Positions 41,765 through 49,986 of a stretch of 64,000 nt of DNA are shown here, piece after piece. The position numbers were made by a program, and so were the translations under genes. Position 1 is the first letter of the stretch. Every line of letters begins with the position of its first letter. The stretch is taken from positions 496,001 to 560,000 of the forward strand of contig JADJRK010000001.1 in assembly GCA_016712285.1 (NCBI GenBank). Direction: 5' to 3'. The notes under the pieces were generated by a model that worked only from the letters and a program-made list of their open reading frames with translations, had not been told where the DNA came from and ran no database searches. The DNA comes from Planctomycetota bacterium (GTDB lineage Bacteria; Planctomycetota; UBA8742; UBA2392).

Positions 41765-43186
41765 ATGCCGCCGAGCCTTGCACCCGCATGGAAAGAACAT
41801 GATGAGTTCGCGCGCCGTCTGCCGGCCAGCGTGCTGGCCACGCTGGGCGGTGCCTTTACGCCGCGGGCGCTGGCGTTGCGTGCCGCCCACGAAACGCTGA
41901 GCAAGTTTCCGAAAGACCACACACCCGTGCTGTTGGACCCCGCGTGCGGCCTGGGCTCGCTGCTGCTGGGCGCTATCGAATGGGCGAGCGTGCAGCGCCC
42001 GATGTGGATCAAGGGCTGGCTGGCGCAGGGCCGCCTTCAAGGCTGGGAGGTCAGTCGCGAAATCGGCGGGGGCTGCAAGCGCGTGATCACAGCAGCCGGC
42101 AAGTGCCTGGGGGGCGAGGCGCGCCCGAAGGTGCTGACCACGGACGCACTGATGAGCGACGAGCGCGAGATCGCCGACGCGATTCTGATGTTTCCGCCCT
42201 GGGTCGAATTCACGGCGCAGTCAGGCAATGTCCTGCCGCCGGACAAGCGCGCGTGGTTCGCGCGCAAGTTTGGCAGTTTTGCCAGCTTTCCGGGACTTCA
42301 CGGCGCATTTGCCGAGCTTGCAGGGCGGTTGGTCAAGCGCTCAGGCCGGGTGGGGGCGCTGTTGCCCTACAAGGTGGCGGACCGGCCAGAGTATGCGGGC
42401 TTTCGGCGCGCGCTGGCCAACCTGCTGGCGCCGGACCAGATTTTGACCCAGAGCGACCTGCCGGGCGTCAGCGAGCCCGCCGCACTGTTCATCTTTACCG
42501 CGGGCAAAGGCGACGTCAGCGGCGAGCCATGGCAGGCCCGCGCCGACGAGCAGGAACAGGTCTACCAGAGCAGCATTCTTCGCCACGGCCCACTGCCTGC
42601 CGGCACGTTTCAGGATATCGGCGTCAACTTCGGCAACTCGGCGCACCTGCTGATCACCGACAAGGGCGAGCCCGGCGCGCAGCCTCTACGGGACAGCAAC
42701 GACGTCATCCCCTTCGGCATTCGCAAACCGCAGCTTTACCTGCGCGGCAAAGTCCAGAAGATCACCGGGTTCTACGCCAAGATACCGTCGCCGGCGGTGT
42801 TCAAGCGCGTCAAGATCGTGCTGCGACGCGATGGCGGACGACCCGCCGCGGCAAGGCACAACCCGCCTGCTTTCTTTCGGGACGACCTGATCGGCTGCTT
42901 CGGCGCGCAGGGCTACGACGACGACTACCTGCTGGGGGTCTTCAACAGTGAGTACTACGCGCGGCTGTACCGCGACAGTTTCAAGGAAGGCCGCCTGAGA
43001 GCTGAAGGCAGAATAACGGTCGAGCAACTGAGTGTGCTGCCAGTGCCCAGCCCCAGGGCCGCCGGAAAGATGTACGAAGCCATCATCCAGATCAGCCGAG
43101 AGCTGCAGAAGGTAGCAGGCAAGAACGCCAAGCTGATGGCCACGCGGGACGAAGCGGTGAAGAAGGCGTATCGGGGGAAAGGCTAG
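41765..43186 (+). CDS. Orphan N6-adenine DNA methylase-like protein with altered catalytic motif
   Basis: 473 residues. SAM motif I is DPACGLGSLLLGA (58-70). The catalytic motif IV, normally (N/D/S)PP(Y/F/W), reads FPPW at 143-146 (ILMFPPWVEF). The C-terminal ~170 residues look like a target-recognition module of type I/IIG enzymes: FGIRKPQLYLRGKVQKITGF, YDDDYLLGVFNSEYYARLY, LSVLPVPSP, then a helix. No restriction nuclease, specificity subunit or helicase is nearby. With Phe in place of the catalytic Asn/Asp, methylation of DNA is doubtful. It could be a decayed methylase, a reader, or act on another substrate. Confidence 0.65.
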   Translation: MPPSLAPAWKEHDEFARRLPASVLATLGGAFTPRALALRAAHETLSKFPKDHTPVLLDPACGLGSLLLGAIEWASVQRPMWIKGWLAQGRLQGWEVSREIGGGCKRVITAAGKCLGGEARPKVLTTDALMSDEREIADAILMFPPWVEFTAQSGNVLPPDKRAWFARKFGSFASFPGLHGAFAELAGRLVKRSGRVGALLPYKVADRPEYAGFRRALANLLAPDQILTQSDLPGVSEPAALFIFTAGKGDVSGEPWQARADEQEQVYQSSILRHGPLPAGTFQDIGVNFGNSAHLLITDKGEPGAQPLRDSNDVIPFGIRKPQLYLRGKVQKITGFYAKIPSPAVFKRVKIVLRRDGGRPAAARHNPPAFFRDDLIGCFGAQGYDDDYLLGVFNSEYYARLYRDSFKEGRLRAEGRITVEQLSVLPVPSPRAAGKMYEAIIQISRELQKVAGKNAKLMATRDEAVKKAYRGKG

Positions 43187-43223
43187 GGGATGTGGGTAGG
43201 GGAAGTTGAAAGGGGCGGCGCTG

Positions 43224-43598
43224 ATGGCTGGGGATGCGGCAAAGGGGTCGATTGAAGACCTGATGGCATGGTCACGCTCAATGGATCTAGTGGAGGCTGT
43301 CTATCGTCTCACAACGGCGTGGCCTCGGGACGAGTTGTACGGTTTGATCAACCAGGCCCGCCGCGCGGCGGTTTCGGTTCCTTCCAACCTGGCAGAAGGA
43401 CATGGGCGGCGCACGGACGGCCAGTTCAGGCACTTCGTGTCCATTGCAATTGGCTCACTGATGGAGTTGAAGACTCAACTGCTGATCGCAAGCCGGCTGG
43501 GGTACACGCCTGAGGCCGACAGCGCGGCTGTTCTCGCGTTGCTGGACGAAGTTGCCAAAATCAGCTTCGGACTTAAGAAGGCACTCGACAAGCGATAG
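43224..43598 (+). CDS. Four-helix-bundle (23S rRNA IVS / S23-like) protein
   Basis: 124 residues from ATG 43224 (TTG 43206 also open). Four amphipathic helices with the PF05635-type pattern: AWSRSMDLVEAVYRLTTAWP, ELYGLINQARRAAVSVPSNL then AEGHGRR, FRHFVSIAIGSLMELKTQLL, and a closing helix ISFGLKKALDKR. The family was first seen in 23S rRNA intervening sequences but is widespread as isolated genes, including inside diversity-generating retroelements as the Avd accessory protein. No reverse transcriptase or variable repeat is in this window. Follows the methylase-like gene by 37 bp. Confidence 0.85.
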   Translation: MAGDAAKGSIEDLMAWSRSMDLVEAVYRLTTAWPRDELYGLINQARRAAVSVPSNLAEGHGRRTDGQFRHFVSIAIGSLMELKTQLLIASRLGYTPEADSAAVLALLDEVAKISFGLKKALDKR

Positions 43599-43655
43599 CA
43601 ACCAAACGCAGTTCCGCCCCTGTCCACTTTCCCTTCCCACTTCCCCGGCGAAGCC

Positions 43656-44468
43656 TCACATCCTCTGCTCTGTGTGCTTCTGGGGTGCTGCGAGTTCTCG
43701 GTCTTTCTCTTTCACCTTCTTGGCTGGAATGCCTACGTACACGGCGTGCTCCCGGGCGTTGCGTGTCAGCAGGCCGTGGGCGCCCAGCATGCTGTTTTCG
43801 CCCAGTTGTGAGCCCGCCAGCACGGTGGAGTGATAGGTCAGGCGGCAGCGCGGGCCGACAACGGTCTTTCGGTTATCGACGTACTGTTGCAGGTTGATGT
43901 CGTGGGTGTGTGAGTACACGTTCACGAAGTCGCTGATGCTGGCCCTATCGCCAAGCTCAATGCCGCCGCGGTCGTCCAGCAGCACCCAGCGGTGCACCAC
44001 CGCGTTGTCGCCGACTTCCATGTTGTAACCGAACGTGAACTCGACGTATGGGAAGCATTTGAAGTTCTTGCCGCACTTCTTGAAGATGAACTGCGCCAGC
44101 ATGCGCCTTAGGCGAAAGCCAAGTTCCAAGTTCATGCCCGCGGGGCTTCTGTCGAAGCTGTACCACAGCCACAACAACGGTTTGACCTCGGCGAATCTTA
44201 CGGGGTCGCAGTCGCCATAATACTCGGCTTCCAGCGTCACGTTGCGCGGGTCGAGTTGCATTTTGAACAGCGGGTTGGCGCTGGGCTCGCCCCACAACAC
44301 GGTCAGCGCGTCGCGGCAGATGTCGCTGCGGTCTTCGCCGGCGCGAATGCGTTGCTCAATACCACCGATCCACTCGGTGTAGAGCTCGTCAGCGTCGCCG
44401 GGCAGCTTCAACGCGCGCAGCTTCATTTCAATGCCGATGGGTTTCACCGGCGGCGGAATCTCAGGCAT
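43656..44468 (-). CDS. Left-handed beta-helix (hexapeptide) acyltransferase
   Basis: 270 residues, ATG after GGAGG. The N-terminal ~130 residues are helical. The rest is a left-handed beta helix with hexapeptide-type repeats: VEFTFGYNMEVGDNAVVHRW, IELGDRASISDFVNVYSHTH, VVGPRCRLTYHSTVLAGSQL, GENSMLGAHGLLTRN, closing with AVYVGIPAKKVKEK. The His in the SHTHD segment sits where trimeric O-acetyltransferases (NodL/LacA/CysE-like) have their catalytic base. Substrate unknown; a sugar or lipid carrier in envelope synthesis is likely. Confidence 0.8.
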   Translation of the reverse strand: MPEIPPPVKPIGIEMKLRALKLPGDADELYTEWIGGIEQRIRAGEDRSDICRDALTVLWGEPSANPLFKMQLDPRNVTLEAEYYGDCDPVRFAEVKPLLWLWYSFDRSPAGMNLELGFRLRRMLAQFIFKKCGKNFKCFPYVEFTFGYNMEVGDNAVVHRWVLLDDRGGIELGDRASISDFVNVYSHTHDINLQQYVDNRKTVVGPRCRLTYHSTVLAGSQLGENSMLGAHGLLTRNAREHAVYVGIPAKKVKEKDRELAAPQKHTEQRM

Positions 44469-44489
44469 GTGGGCCTCCGCGCGGAATGA

Positions 44490-44515
44490 TCAATGCTCAA
44501 TGCGCAATGTTCAAT
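44490..44515. repeat. Short CAATGCT-type tandem phrase
   Basis: Degenerate 8-9-base units (CAATGCT, CAATGCG, CAATGTT, CAATG) fill most of the 65-bp gap between the DUF309 and acyltransferase genes. Same style as the heptamer arrays elsewhere in the window. Confidence 0.6.
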
Positions 44516-44533
44516 GGGGTAATGCTGCTTGAT

Positions 44534-44914
44534 CTATAGCGCCGGGATCTCGTCCGGCGACAGCGGCTTGACCGGCGTTTCGTAGTCAAACAGCGGCTTG
44601 GTGACCGCCTCGAATGCGTCGCGGAACGCGCCCACGCGCAAACCCATGCCGTCATCGGGAAGCTGCGCGAGCAATTCCAGCGCTGAGCGCGCGAGCTGCC
44701 GCGCGCCGCTGAAGTTGCCGTTGCCGAAGTGATGCAGGCTTACGGCGGCTTGCAACAGGCCCTGGTAAAACCGCGCGGCTTCGGTGCCGGGGTGGCGCTT
44801 CCAGAGAACTTCGAGAATCTCGTGCGCCATCCACCAGTCGCGTATCTCGAAGCAGCGCACAGCCCGACGCCATAGTTCGTCGTCCGGCTGGTTCTGCATC
44901 GCATGTGAGGTCAC
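44534..44914 (-). CDS. DUF309 family protein
   Basis: 126 residues from GTG 44914; ATG 44899 is an alternative. The DUF309 core is clear: WWMAHEILEVLWKRHPG (normally EAHExLExxWR), ARFYQGLLQAAVSLHHFGNG and FSGARQLARSALELL. DUF309 is an all-helical fold of unknown function, common in cyanobacteria and plants. 19 bp after the SPFH-propeller gene, so probably co-transcribed with it. Confidence 0.8.
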   Translation of the reverse strand: MTSHAMQNQPDDELWRRAVRCFEIRDWWMAHEILEVLWKRHPGTEAARFYQGLLQAAVSLHHFGNGNFSGARQLARSALELLAQLPDDGMGLRVGAFRDAFEAVTKPLFDYETPVKPLSPDEIPAL

Positions 44915-44933
44915 GTGATGGTCCCGTAAGGCG

Positions 44934-47396
44934 CTAGTAGCCGGGCGGGCGCTTGAGCCGTTGTGCCCGTGCCTTGTCGTCGCTTACCGGCGGCGGGGTG
45001 TGTTGGCCGCCATCCTTCTTGACCTGCCCGGGCGCCACCAGCCGCACATCGAGTACCGGCTCGGTGAACTGGAACTGCCATGCCGGCCACTCTGGCCGCG
45101 TTTCGCGCCACGCAAAGATTCTCATGCGGTCGCGGGACAGGCCGATCACCACGCCGTTCAGCACGTCGCAGGTGCGCACCGCCTCGGGCGCCGTGAATTC
45201 CAGCGCGTTGCTGCCGTCGCGGAACAGCATGGGCACCACGGGCCGCTTGATCGCGACCAGCAGGCAGCGCCGCTGGCCCTTGAGCTCGGTCGCTGCAAGG
45301 TCGCTGATCGCGGTGCCGGCGTAGAAGGCGAGCACCGGCGGCTCGGATGATTTCGGGTCCCAGACATAGACGTCGCCCGCGGTGTCCGCGATCAGCACAT
45401 ACTTGTCGTCGCTGGAAAGGGCGGTCACTTCATGGCGCGTGCCGCGGTAGCGGGCCGCCACGCGCAGCGCGCTGCCGGCGTCGCTGTTGCTTTCCAGCAG
45501 CAGCACGGTGGGGCCGTTGGCGAACAGCAGGCGCCCGTCAAACAGTTGCAGGTTGCGCGTTGTGCTGTACTTGCTGATCAGCTCGGGCATGACCTGCACC
45601 GCGCTGCTGTACGGCTGCAGCGTCGGCCAGCGCAGCAAGCCGAACTCGCTGTGCGTCGCGTAGATGTAGCCATTGTAGATGACCGTCGCGTTGATGCCGG
45701 TGCGCGCGTCTGCAGCCGGGCCGATCGGGTACTCGCGGTGCCCCTTCTGGTGCCGCACCAGTGTCGAATACACGCCATTGCGGGCACCGGCGAGAATCAC
45801 GCGGCCGTCTTCGTCGCCGTGCACACGCACGCTGCGCAGGCTGCCAAGACGCGCCTGCTCATAGTCCAGCGACAGGTCCAGGTGCTCGAGGTTGGTCTGG
45901 CTCAGCGGGTCAATGGCGTACACCCGGCGGCCGCTGGCAACCAGCGCCAGTGCCTCGACCTCGGCCGTGGTGCCCTTCTCCTGCTCGACCACATGCAGCG
46001 CCTCGGCGGGCAGTTCTTCGGTCTGGATTTCGTCTGTCGGCGCGTCTTCGTCGACCTTGGTTGCCTGCTGGATCGCTTCGCTGAGTGCAGTACCCAGCGC
46101 CTCGTTCATCTTGACGGCCGCCGCCTCTGCCACGTCTTCGTCGTCGATCTGGGCTTCGCGGCGCACGGTCTCTTCGGTGCCCTGCAGCCGCACGCTGTTG
46201 CTTTCCTTGATCTTGTCCGTGTCGCCGACGACGTGCTCGTCGCGAATCGGGTCGAGGTGCGGCTTTGAAATCGACAGTTCCACCTGGCGCGCGCGCTGGG
46301 CCTCAATCTCGGCGATGGCGCTGAGCTGCTCCGGCGTCATGGTGCGCTGGATCAGGCGGTGCAGCAAGTCGGCCTTGAGCTGCTCGTCGCGAATCAGGTT
46401 GACGTAGACCTCAACCCGGTCGTCATCCAGCTCGGCTTTGAGCTTCTTGACGACCTCGAGGTGCTTGTTGAGCATGATGCCGTCGAGCTCAAGCTTCTCC
46501 TCGATCAGCAGCTTGCGCAGGGCACCCTCAAGGCTGTGCTGCTGCTTCTGGTACTCTTTCTCGAGGCGGTCGAGTTCGGCCTGGCGCTCAATGCCCTTGA
46601 GCTTGCGCTCGTGGTCTTTGATCAGGCCTTCTTCCTTGGCGCTGGCCAGAAATTCCTCCAGCTCTTTGCGCGACAGCTCTTGCCCCATCTGGTCGCGCAT
46701 CATGGTGGTTTGCACTTCCTGCTCGGCTTTGCTGCGTTCTTTGGCGCGCTCGGCCTCGGCGATGTCGCCCTTGAACTTCTCGAAGCCGCTGCTGCGCACG
46801 CGCCCCAGCTCGATGTCGGCATGCACGATGCCCAGGGCCGCAAGTTCGGCGCTGCAGCGCTCGACCACCTGGTCTTTGAGGCGTGCAAGCACGGCTTCGT
46901 CAGTGAGTTCTTCTGCCGTGAAGTGCTTGATTGCGTCCTTGATGGCCGCGTTGACCTTTTCGTGAAGCTCAGCCTTCAACAGCGTCCAGTCGAGGTGGCG
47001 CTTGCCTTCGGCGCTGCGCTCGATGAAGGCCTCCAGCGCGTCTTTGCGGGTGACGTCGGGGGTGACGCTCAGCTCAAAGCTGGCGCTGGCGTCGTACCCG
47101 TCTTTGGTGATCGCTTCGGTGTTCTGGAACGGCAGGCGCACGTCGCGGTCGCGCACCAGGTGGGCCGTGAACTCGCCGGCAGTTTCCTCGCCCGGCATCA
47201 GCACTTTGCTGGCGCCGTTCTTTTCTTTGATCAGGCCGATGAATCCCTGCGGCACCGAGTACTTGCTGCCGAGAATGCCCTTGACCTGCTCGCTCTTTAC
47301 GCGCAGGTACACGGTCTGCGCTGTGGGCGTGACGGGGTCGCGCTGGAAGCGCTCGGTCTGGCTGTACTCTTTTTCGACGAACTCTTCCATCGACAT
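44934..47396 (-). CDS. SPFH/band-7 domain - coiled coil - beta-propeller fusion
   Basis: 820 residues from ATG 47396. Residues ~40-225 look like an SPFH/prohibitin domain (YSVPQGFIGLIKEKNGASKV, then VRLPFQNTEAITKDGYDASA, and the long helix LHEKVNAAIKDAIKHF). Residues ~220-400 form an Ala/Glu-rich coiled coil (AEAERAKERSKAEQEVQTTM), as in flotillins and virion-core-like SPFH proteins. An acidic linker (~400-510) leads to a six- or seven-bladed propeller (~510-790: VEALALVASGRRVYAIDPLS, VTALSSDDKYVLIADTAGD then VYVWD). There is no transmembrane segment or signal, so it should be cytoplasmic and oligomeric. I know of no standard family with this full architecture. Probably heads a two- or three-gene operon with DUF309 and the acyltransferase. 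Confidence 0.7.
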   Translation of the reverse strand: MSMEEFVEKEYSQTERFQRDPVTPTAQTVYLRVKSEQVKGILGSKYSVPQGFIGLIKEKNGASKVLMPGEETAGEFTAHLVRDRDVRLPFQNTEAITKDGYDASASFELSVTPDVTRKDALEAFIERSAEGKRHLDWTLLKAELHEKVNAAIKDAIKHFTAEELTDEAVLARLKDQVVERCSAELAALGIVHADIELGRVRSSGFEKFKGDIAEAERAKERSKAEQEVQTTMMRDQMGQELSRKELEEFLASAKEEGLIKDHERKLKGIERQAELDRLEKEYQKQQHSLEGALRKLLIEEKLELDGIMLNKHLEVVKKLKAELDDDRVEVYVNLIRDEQLKADLLHRLIQRTMTPEQLSAIAEIEAQRARQVELSISKPHLDPIRDEHVVGDTDKIKESNSVRLQGTEETVRREAQIDDEDVAEAAAVKMNEALGTALSEAIQQATKVDEDAPTDEIQTEELPAEALHVVEQEKGTTAEVEALALVASGRRVYAIDPLSQTNLEHLDLSLDYEQARLGSLRSVRVHGDEDGRVILAGARNGVYSTLVRHQKGHREYPIGPAADARTGINATVIYNGYIYATHSEFGLLRWPTLQPYSSAVQVMPELISKYSTTRNLQLFDGRLLFANGPTVLLLESNSDAGSALRVAARYRGTRHEVTALSSDDKYVLIADTAGDVYVWDPKSSEPPVLAFYAGTAISDLAATELKGQRRCLLVAIKRPVVPMLFRDGSNALEFTAPEAVRTCDVLNGVVIGLSRDRMRIFAWRETRPEWPAWQFQFTEPVLDVRLVAPGQVKKDGGQHTPPPVSDDKARAQRLKRPPGY

Positions 47397-47575
47397 CAGG
47401 TTAACAGGCCTGGACCCCCTGTAAACTGCGGGTTCGCGGCACAGATCATTGCGAACTGGACGCCGCGGATTTCCCGGGTTCGGGTGCAGGCGTCCGTGAC
47501 AGCCGGCGCGCACCGAACTTTCGCTTGGGACAAGCTCGCGGCTGTTCGTACATTAGTGGGCTCAGGAGCAGGTAC

Positions 47576-48754
47576 ATGGGATCCAGACTGTGCTTGGCGG
47601 CGCTGCTTGTGGCATGCGGCGCGCTCGTCGTCGCCGGCGAAGAGGATGCCGTCAGGAACCCGTACAAATGGGCGGTTTCGGGCGACACGCTCGAGACCTT
47701 CAAAGCTGAATTCGTTTCCAACCACAAAGCTGACCGCAGTTCGCCCCGGGCCCTTGTCGAAACGTGGGCGGCCTGGACCGACGGCCGCTACGGCATGGAC
47801 CTGGAATTTGACCGGGTAAACCGGCTTTGGGCCGGCGCGGTGCGCAAGGCCATGCACGCCGAGGAGGGCAAGCTGCTTTCCGCCGAGGCCCAAGCCGAGC
47901 TGGAAAAGGTGCTGGAGAAAGCGGCGGAGCCGCGAGGCGATGCCAAGCGGCAGCAAACGACGCATCCGCTGCGCGTCACCGATGAGTCTGATGGCGAAAA
48001 CGGGGCGCGGCACGTCGAGGCCCTGCAGAAATACGAGATCAAAGAGAAGCAGCGCGACGGAAGCTGGCACATTTACGACCGCGAAGAGCAGTGGCGCTTC
48101 ACATGCGTCAAGGGCGGTGATGAGAAGTGGCTGATCCGGCGCATCGAGTTCTGGAAGCTGGACCTGGAACTCTCGACGCGCGACAAGCCTGTCTACAAGT
48201 GGGACGAGCTGGACACGCTGCTCGACTTCTTCTACTTCTCGCGCGCCGATGTCGCCAAGGCCCGTGAACTGGTGATTCCCGACTTGAAGAATGACACCGC
48301 CGAAAGCACGGCGTTGAGCCTGTTTGCCACGCTCGCCCCGACCCGCGCGCGCAGAATTGACCTGGTCATGGACAAGGGCCTGAACGGCTGGATCAACGCG
48401 GTCGAGGGGCTGGTCACAGAGGCGACACAAGCCAAAGCCGAGGCCAGCGCATTGAAGCGCGTCGATGCTGCGCGGCCGCGCGCCGTGCCCACGGTTGTCG
48501 AAACGCTCGCCGCGGACGATGGCACGACAGTCGTGCGAATCAGCGCCAAGGCCGACGGAACCAGCGCCGACGAAGAGCTCGCCGAGGTTCATGTGCGGAA
48601 GACTGAAGCCGGCTGGCGCGTTACACAGGCGGGCACCTCAGTTTCAGAGGCTGGCGCAAAGGCCGGGCCGGATGGAAAAACAGCGCGCGTATTCAGCAAG
48701 TATGCGGACATCTACGCGCTCGCCAGTCGTATCAACTACCTGGGTGGAGAATAG
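47576..48754 (+). CDS. Secreted paralogue pair, member 1 (unknown family)
   Basis: 392 residues from ATG 47576, preceded by AGGAG. Signal peptide MGSRLCLAALLVACGALVVA; an internal Cys at LVAC-G might be a weak lipobox. The mature protein starts with a helical region containing DTLETFKAEFVSNHKADRSS and LVETWAAWTDGR, then alternates beta and helix (FTCVKGGDEKWLIRRIEFWK). The same layout and the near-identical phrase FKAEFVSNHKAD recur in the next gene, so the two arose by tandem duplication. Family unknown; the EKWLIRRIE strand is NTF2/DUF4440-like in feel but this is weak. Divergent from the SPFH-propeller gene. Confidence 0.65.
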   Translation: MGSRLCLAALLVACGALVVAGEEDAVRNPYKWAVSGDTLETFKAEFVSNHKADRSSPRALVETWAAWTDGRYGMDLEFDRVNRLWAGAVRKAMHAEEGKLLSAEAQAELEKVLEKAAEPRGDAKRQQTTHPLRVTDESDGENGARHVEALQKYEIKEKQRDGSWHIYDREEQWRFTCVKGGDEKWLIRRIEFWKLDLELSTRDKPVYKWDELDTLLDFFYFSRADVAKARELVIPDLKNDTAESTALSLFATLAPTRARRIDLVMDKGLNGWINAVEGLVTEATQAKAEASALKRVDAARPRAVPTVVETLAADDGTTVVRISAKADGTSADEELAEVHVRKTEAGWRVTQAGTSVSEAGAKAGPDGKTARVFSKYADIYALASRINYLGGE

Positions 48755-48756
48755 CC

Positions 48757-49914
48757 ATGAAGAGCACATTGGCCTGGACAACGGCAACCTTGATGGCAGT
48801 CGCCGCGGTCGCAGGCGCGCAGGACACTGGCGAGAAGCCGGCTGCCAAGCCGCCCTTCGAATGGAAGATCAGCGGCGAAACGGCAGAAGAGTTCAAGGCC
48901 GAGTTTGTCAGCAACCACAAGGCTGACCAGTCAACGCCGACCCTGCTGGTCGAGACGTACGCCGCATACACCGACAGCCGCGACGAGCTGAAGGCCGAAA
49001 ACGACCGCGTCAGCAAGATGTGGCAGGACGCGCTGAACCGCTCGATGGCCAAACTGGAAGCGGCGCTGCTCACTGAAGAAGCGATCAAGGCCATGCAGGA
49101 AGAGGCCGCGAAGTCGGCTGAGAAGGGCCTCAAGGAAGCCACCTACGTCTCGAAGCGACAGCCGATGAAGGTCGTCAACGAAACAGACGGCGCCGACGGC
49201 CGCAAGATTGTCGAGACGACGCAGTCGGTTCACGTGCGCCAGAAGAAGTGGGGCACCGATGAATGGACCGAAGCGACGAGTGAAGACAAGTTTCGCTTCA
49301 CGTGCATCAAGGCTGAAGACGGCAAGTGGCGCATTGACCGGGTTGAGGCCTGGCGCCGCGACTGGGAAGGCGCGGGCAAGGGCGGCGAGCCGAAGTACAC
49401 CTGGCAGGAGGAGTCGTCGATGCTCGCGTTTCTGTACTACATGCGCGAGGAAGTGAAAAAGTGGGAGAAGCGAAAGCTGCCCGAAGCCGCCCAAGACACG
49501 GCGCGGAATGGCGCCATGGCAGTCTTTGACACGCTGATGCCAAGCAAGCAGCGCCTTGAGCAGCGGTTGGTATTGCGCATCCACGGCTGGTTTGAGGCGA
49601 TGGAAGCGCTGGTGACCGATGGATTCAAGAAGGCCACAACCGACAAGGTGCTGGAGTCGGCCAAGAAGGGCGAAGAGAAAGAAGAGCCGGCGCGCGAAAT
49701 TGAGTCAGAGACTGACGGCGAAGGCGGCATCAAGATCATCAAGTTCAAGCCGCGCTTCGAATGGGGCGCCGCGGTCGAGATGCACATGAAACAGGTGGAT
49801 GGACAGTGGAAGCTGGCCAAAGCCGGCGTGTGGGAAAAGGACTACAACGAAGCCGGCGAGCCGGAGCAGAAGTTCGCCGAACAGGCCAACATCTACTCAC
49901 TCCGGTACAGGTAA
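48757..49914 (+). CDS. Secreted paralogue pair, member 2 (unknown family)
   Basis: 385 residues, two bases after the stop of member 1, so one operon. A signal peptide (MKSTLAWTTATLMAVAAVAG-AQ) gives a soluble periplasmic protein. Shared with member 1: ETAEEFKAEFVSNHKADQST, LLVETYAAYTDSRDEL, FRFTCIKAEDGKWRIDRVEA and LAFLYYMREEVKKW. The C-terminal ~100 residues end in a beta strand set (IKFKPRFEWGAAVEMHMKQ). No catalytic motif is visible. Conserved surface phrases in both copies suggest a common binding partner. Terminated by a shared bidirectional hairpin facing the alpha-2-macroglobulin gene. Confidence 0.65.
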   Translation: MKSTLAWTTATLMAVAAVAGAQDTGEKPAAKPPFEWKISGETAEEFKAEFVSNHKADQSTPTLLVETYAAYTDSRDELKAENDRVSKMWQDALNRSMAKLEAALLTEEAIKAMQEEAAKSAEKGLKEATYVSKRQPMKVVNETDGADGRKIVETTQSVHVRQKKWGTDEWTEATSEDKFRFTCIKAEDGKWRIDRVEAWRRDWEGAGKGGEPKYTWQEESSMLAFLYYMREEVKKWEKRKLPEAAQDTARNGAMAVFDTLMPSKQRLEQRLVLRIHGWFEAMEALVTDGFKKATTDKVLESAKKGEEKEEPAREIESETDGEGGIKIIKFKPRFEWGAAVEMHMKQVDGQWKLAKAGVWEKDYNEAGEPEQKFAEQANIYSLRYR

Positions 49915-49942
49915 GCCCAGTCACAGGTGCACTCGAAAACAA

Positions 49943-49970
49943 AGCCCCCGCTGATGCGGGGGCTTTTTTG
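49943..49970. terminator. Bidirectional Rho-independent terminator
   Basis: AAAAC AAAGCCCCCGC / GCGGGGGCTTTTTTGG: stem 49943-49951 with 49956-49964, TGAT loop, A tract on one side and T tract on the other. Serves the convergent paralogue operon and A2M gene. Confidence 0.9.
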
Positions 49971-49986
49971 GGCTGCGTGCGCGCTG

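Noticed and set aside
43224..43598. Four-helix-bundle protein as accessory Avd of a diversity-generating retroelement
   Set aside because: No reverse transcriptase, template repeat or variable-repeat gene is visible within the window.
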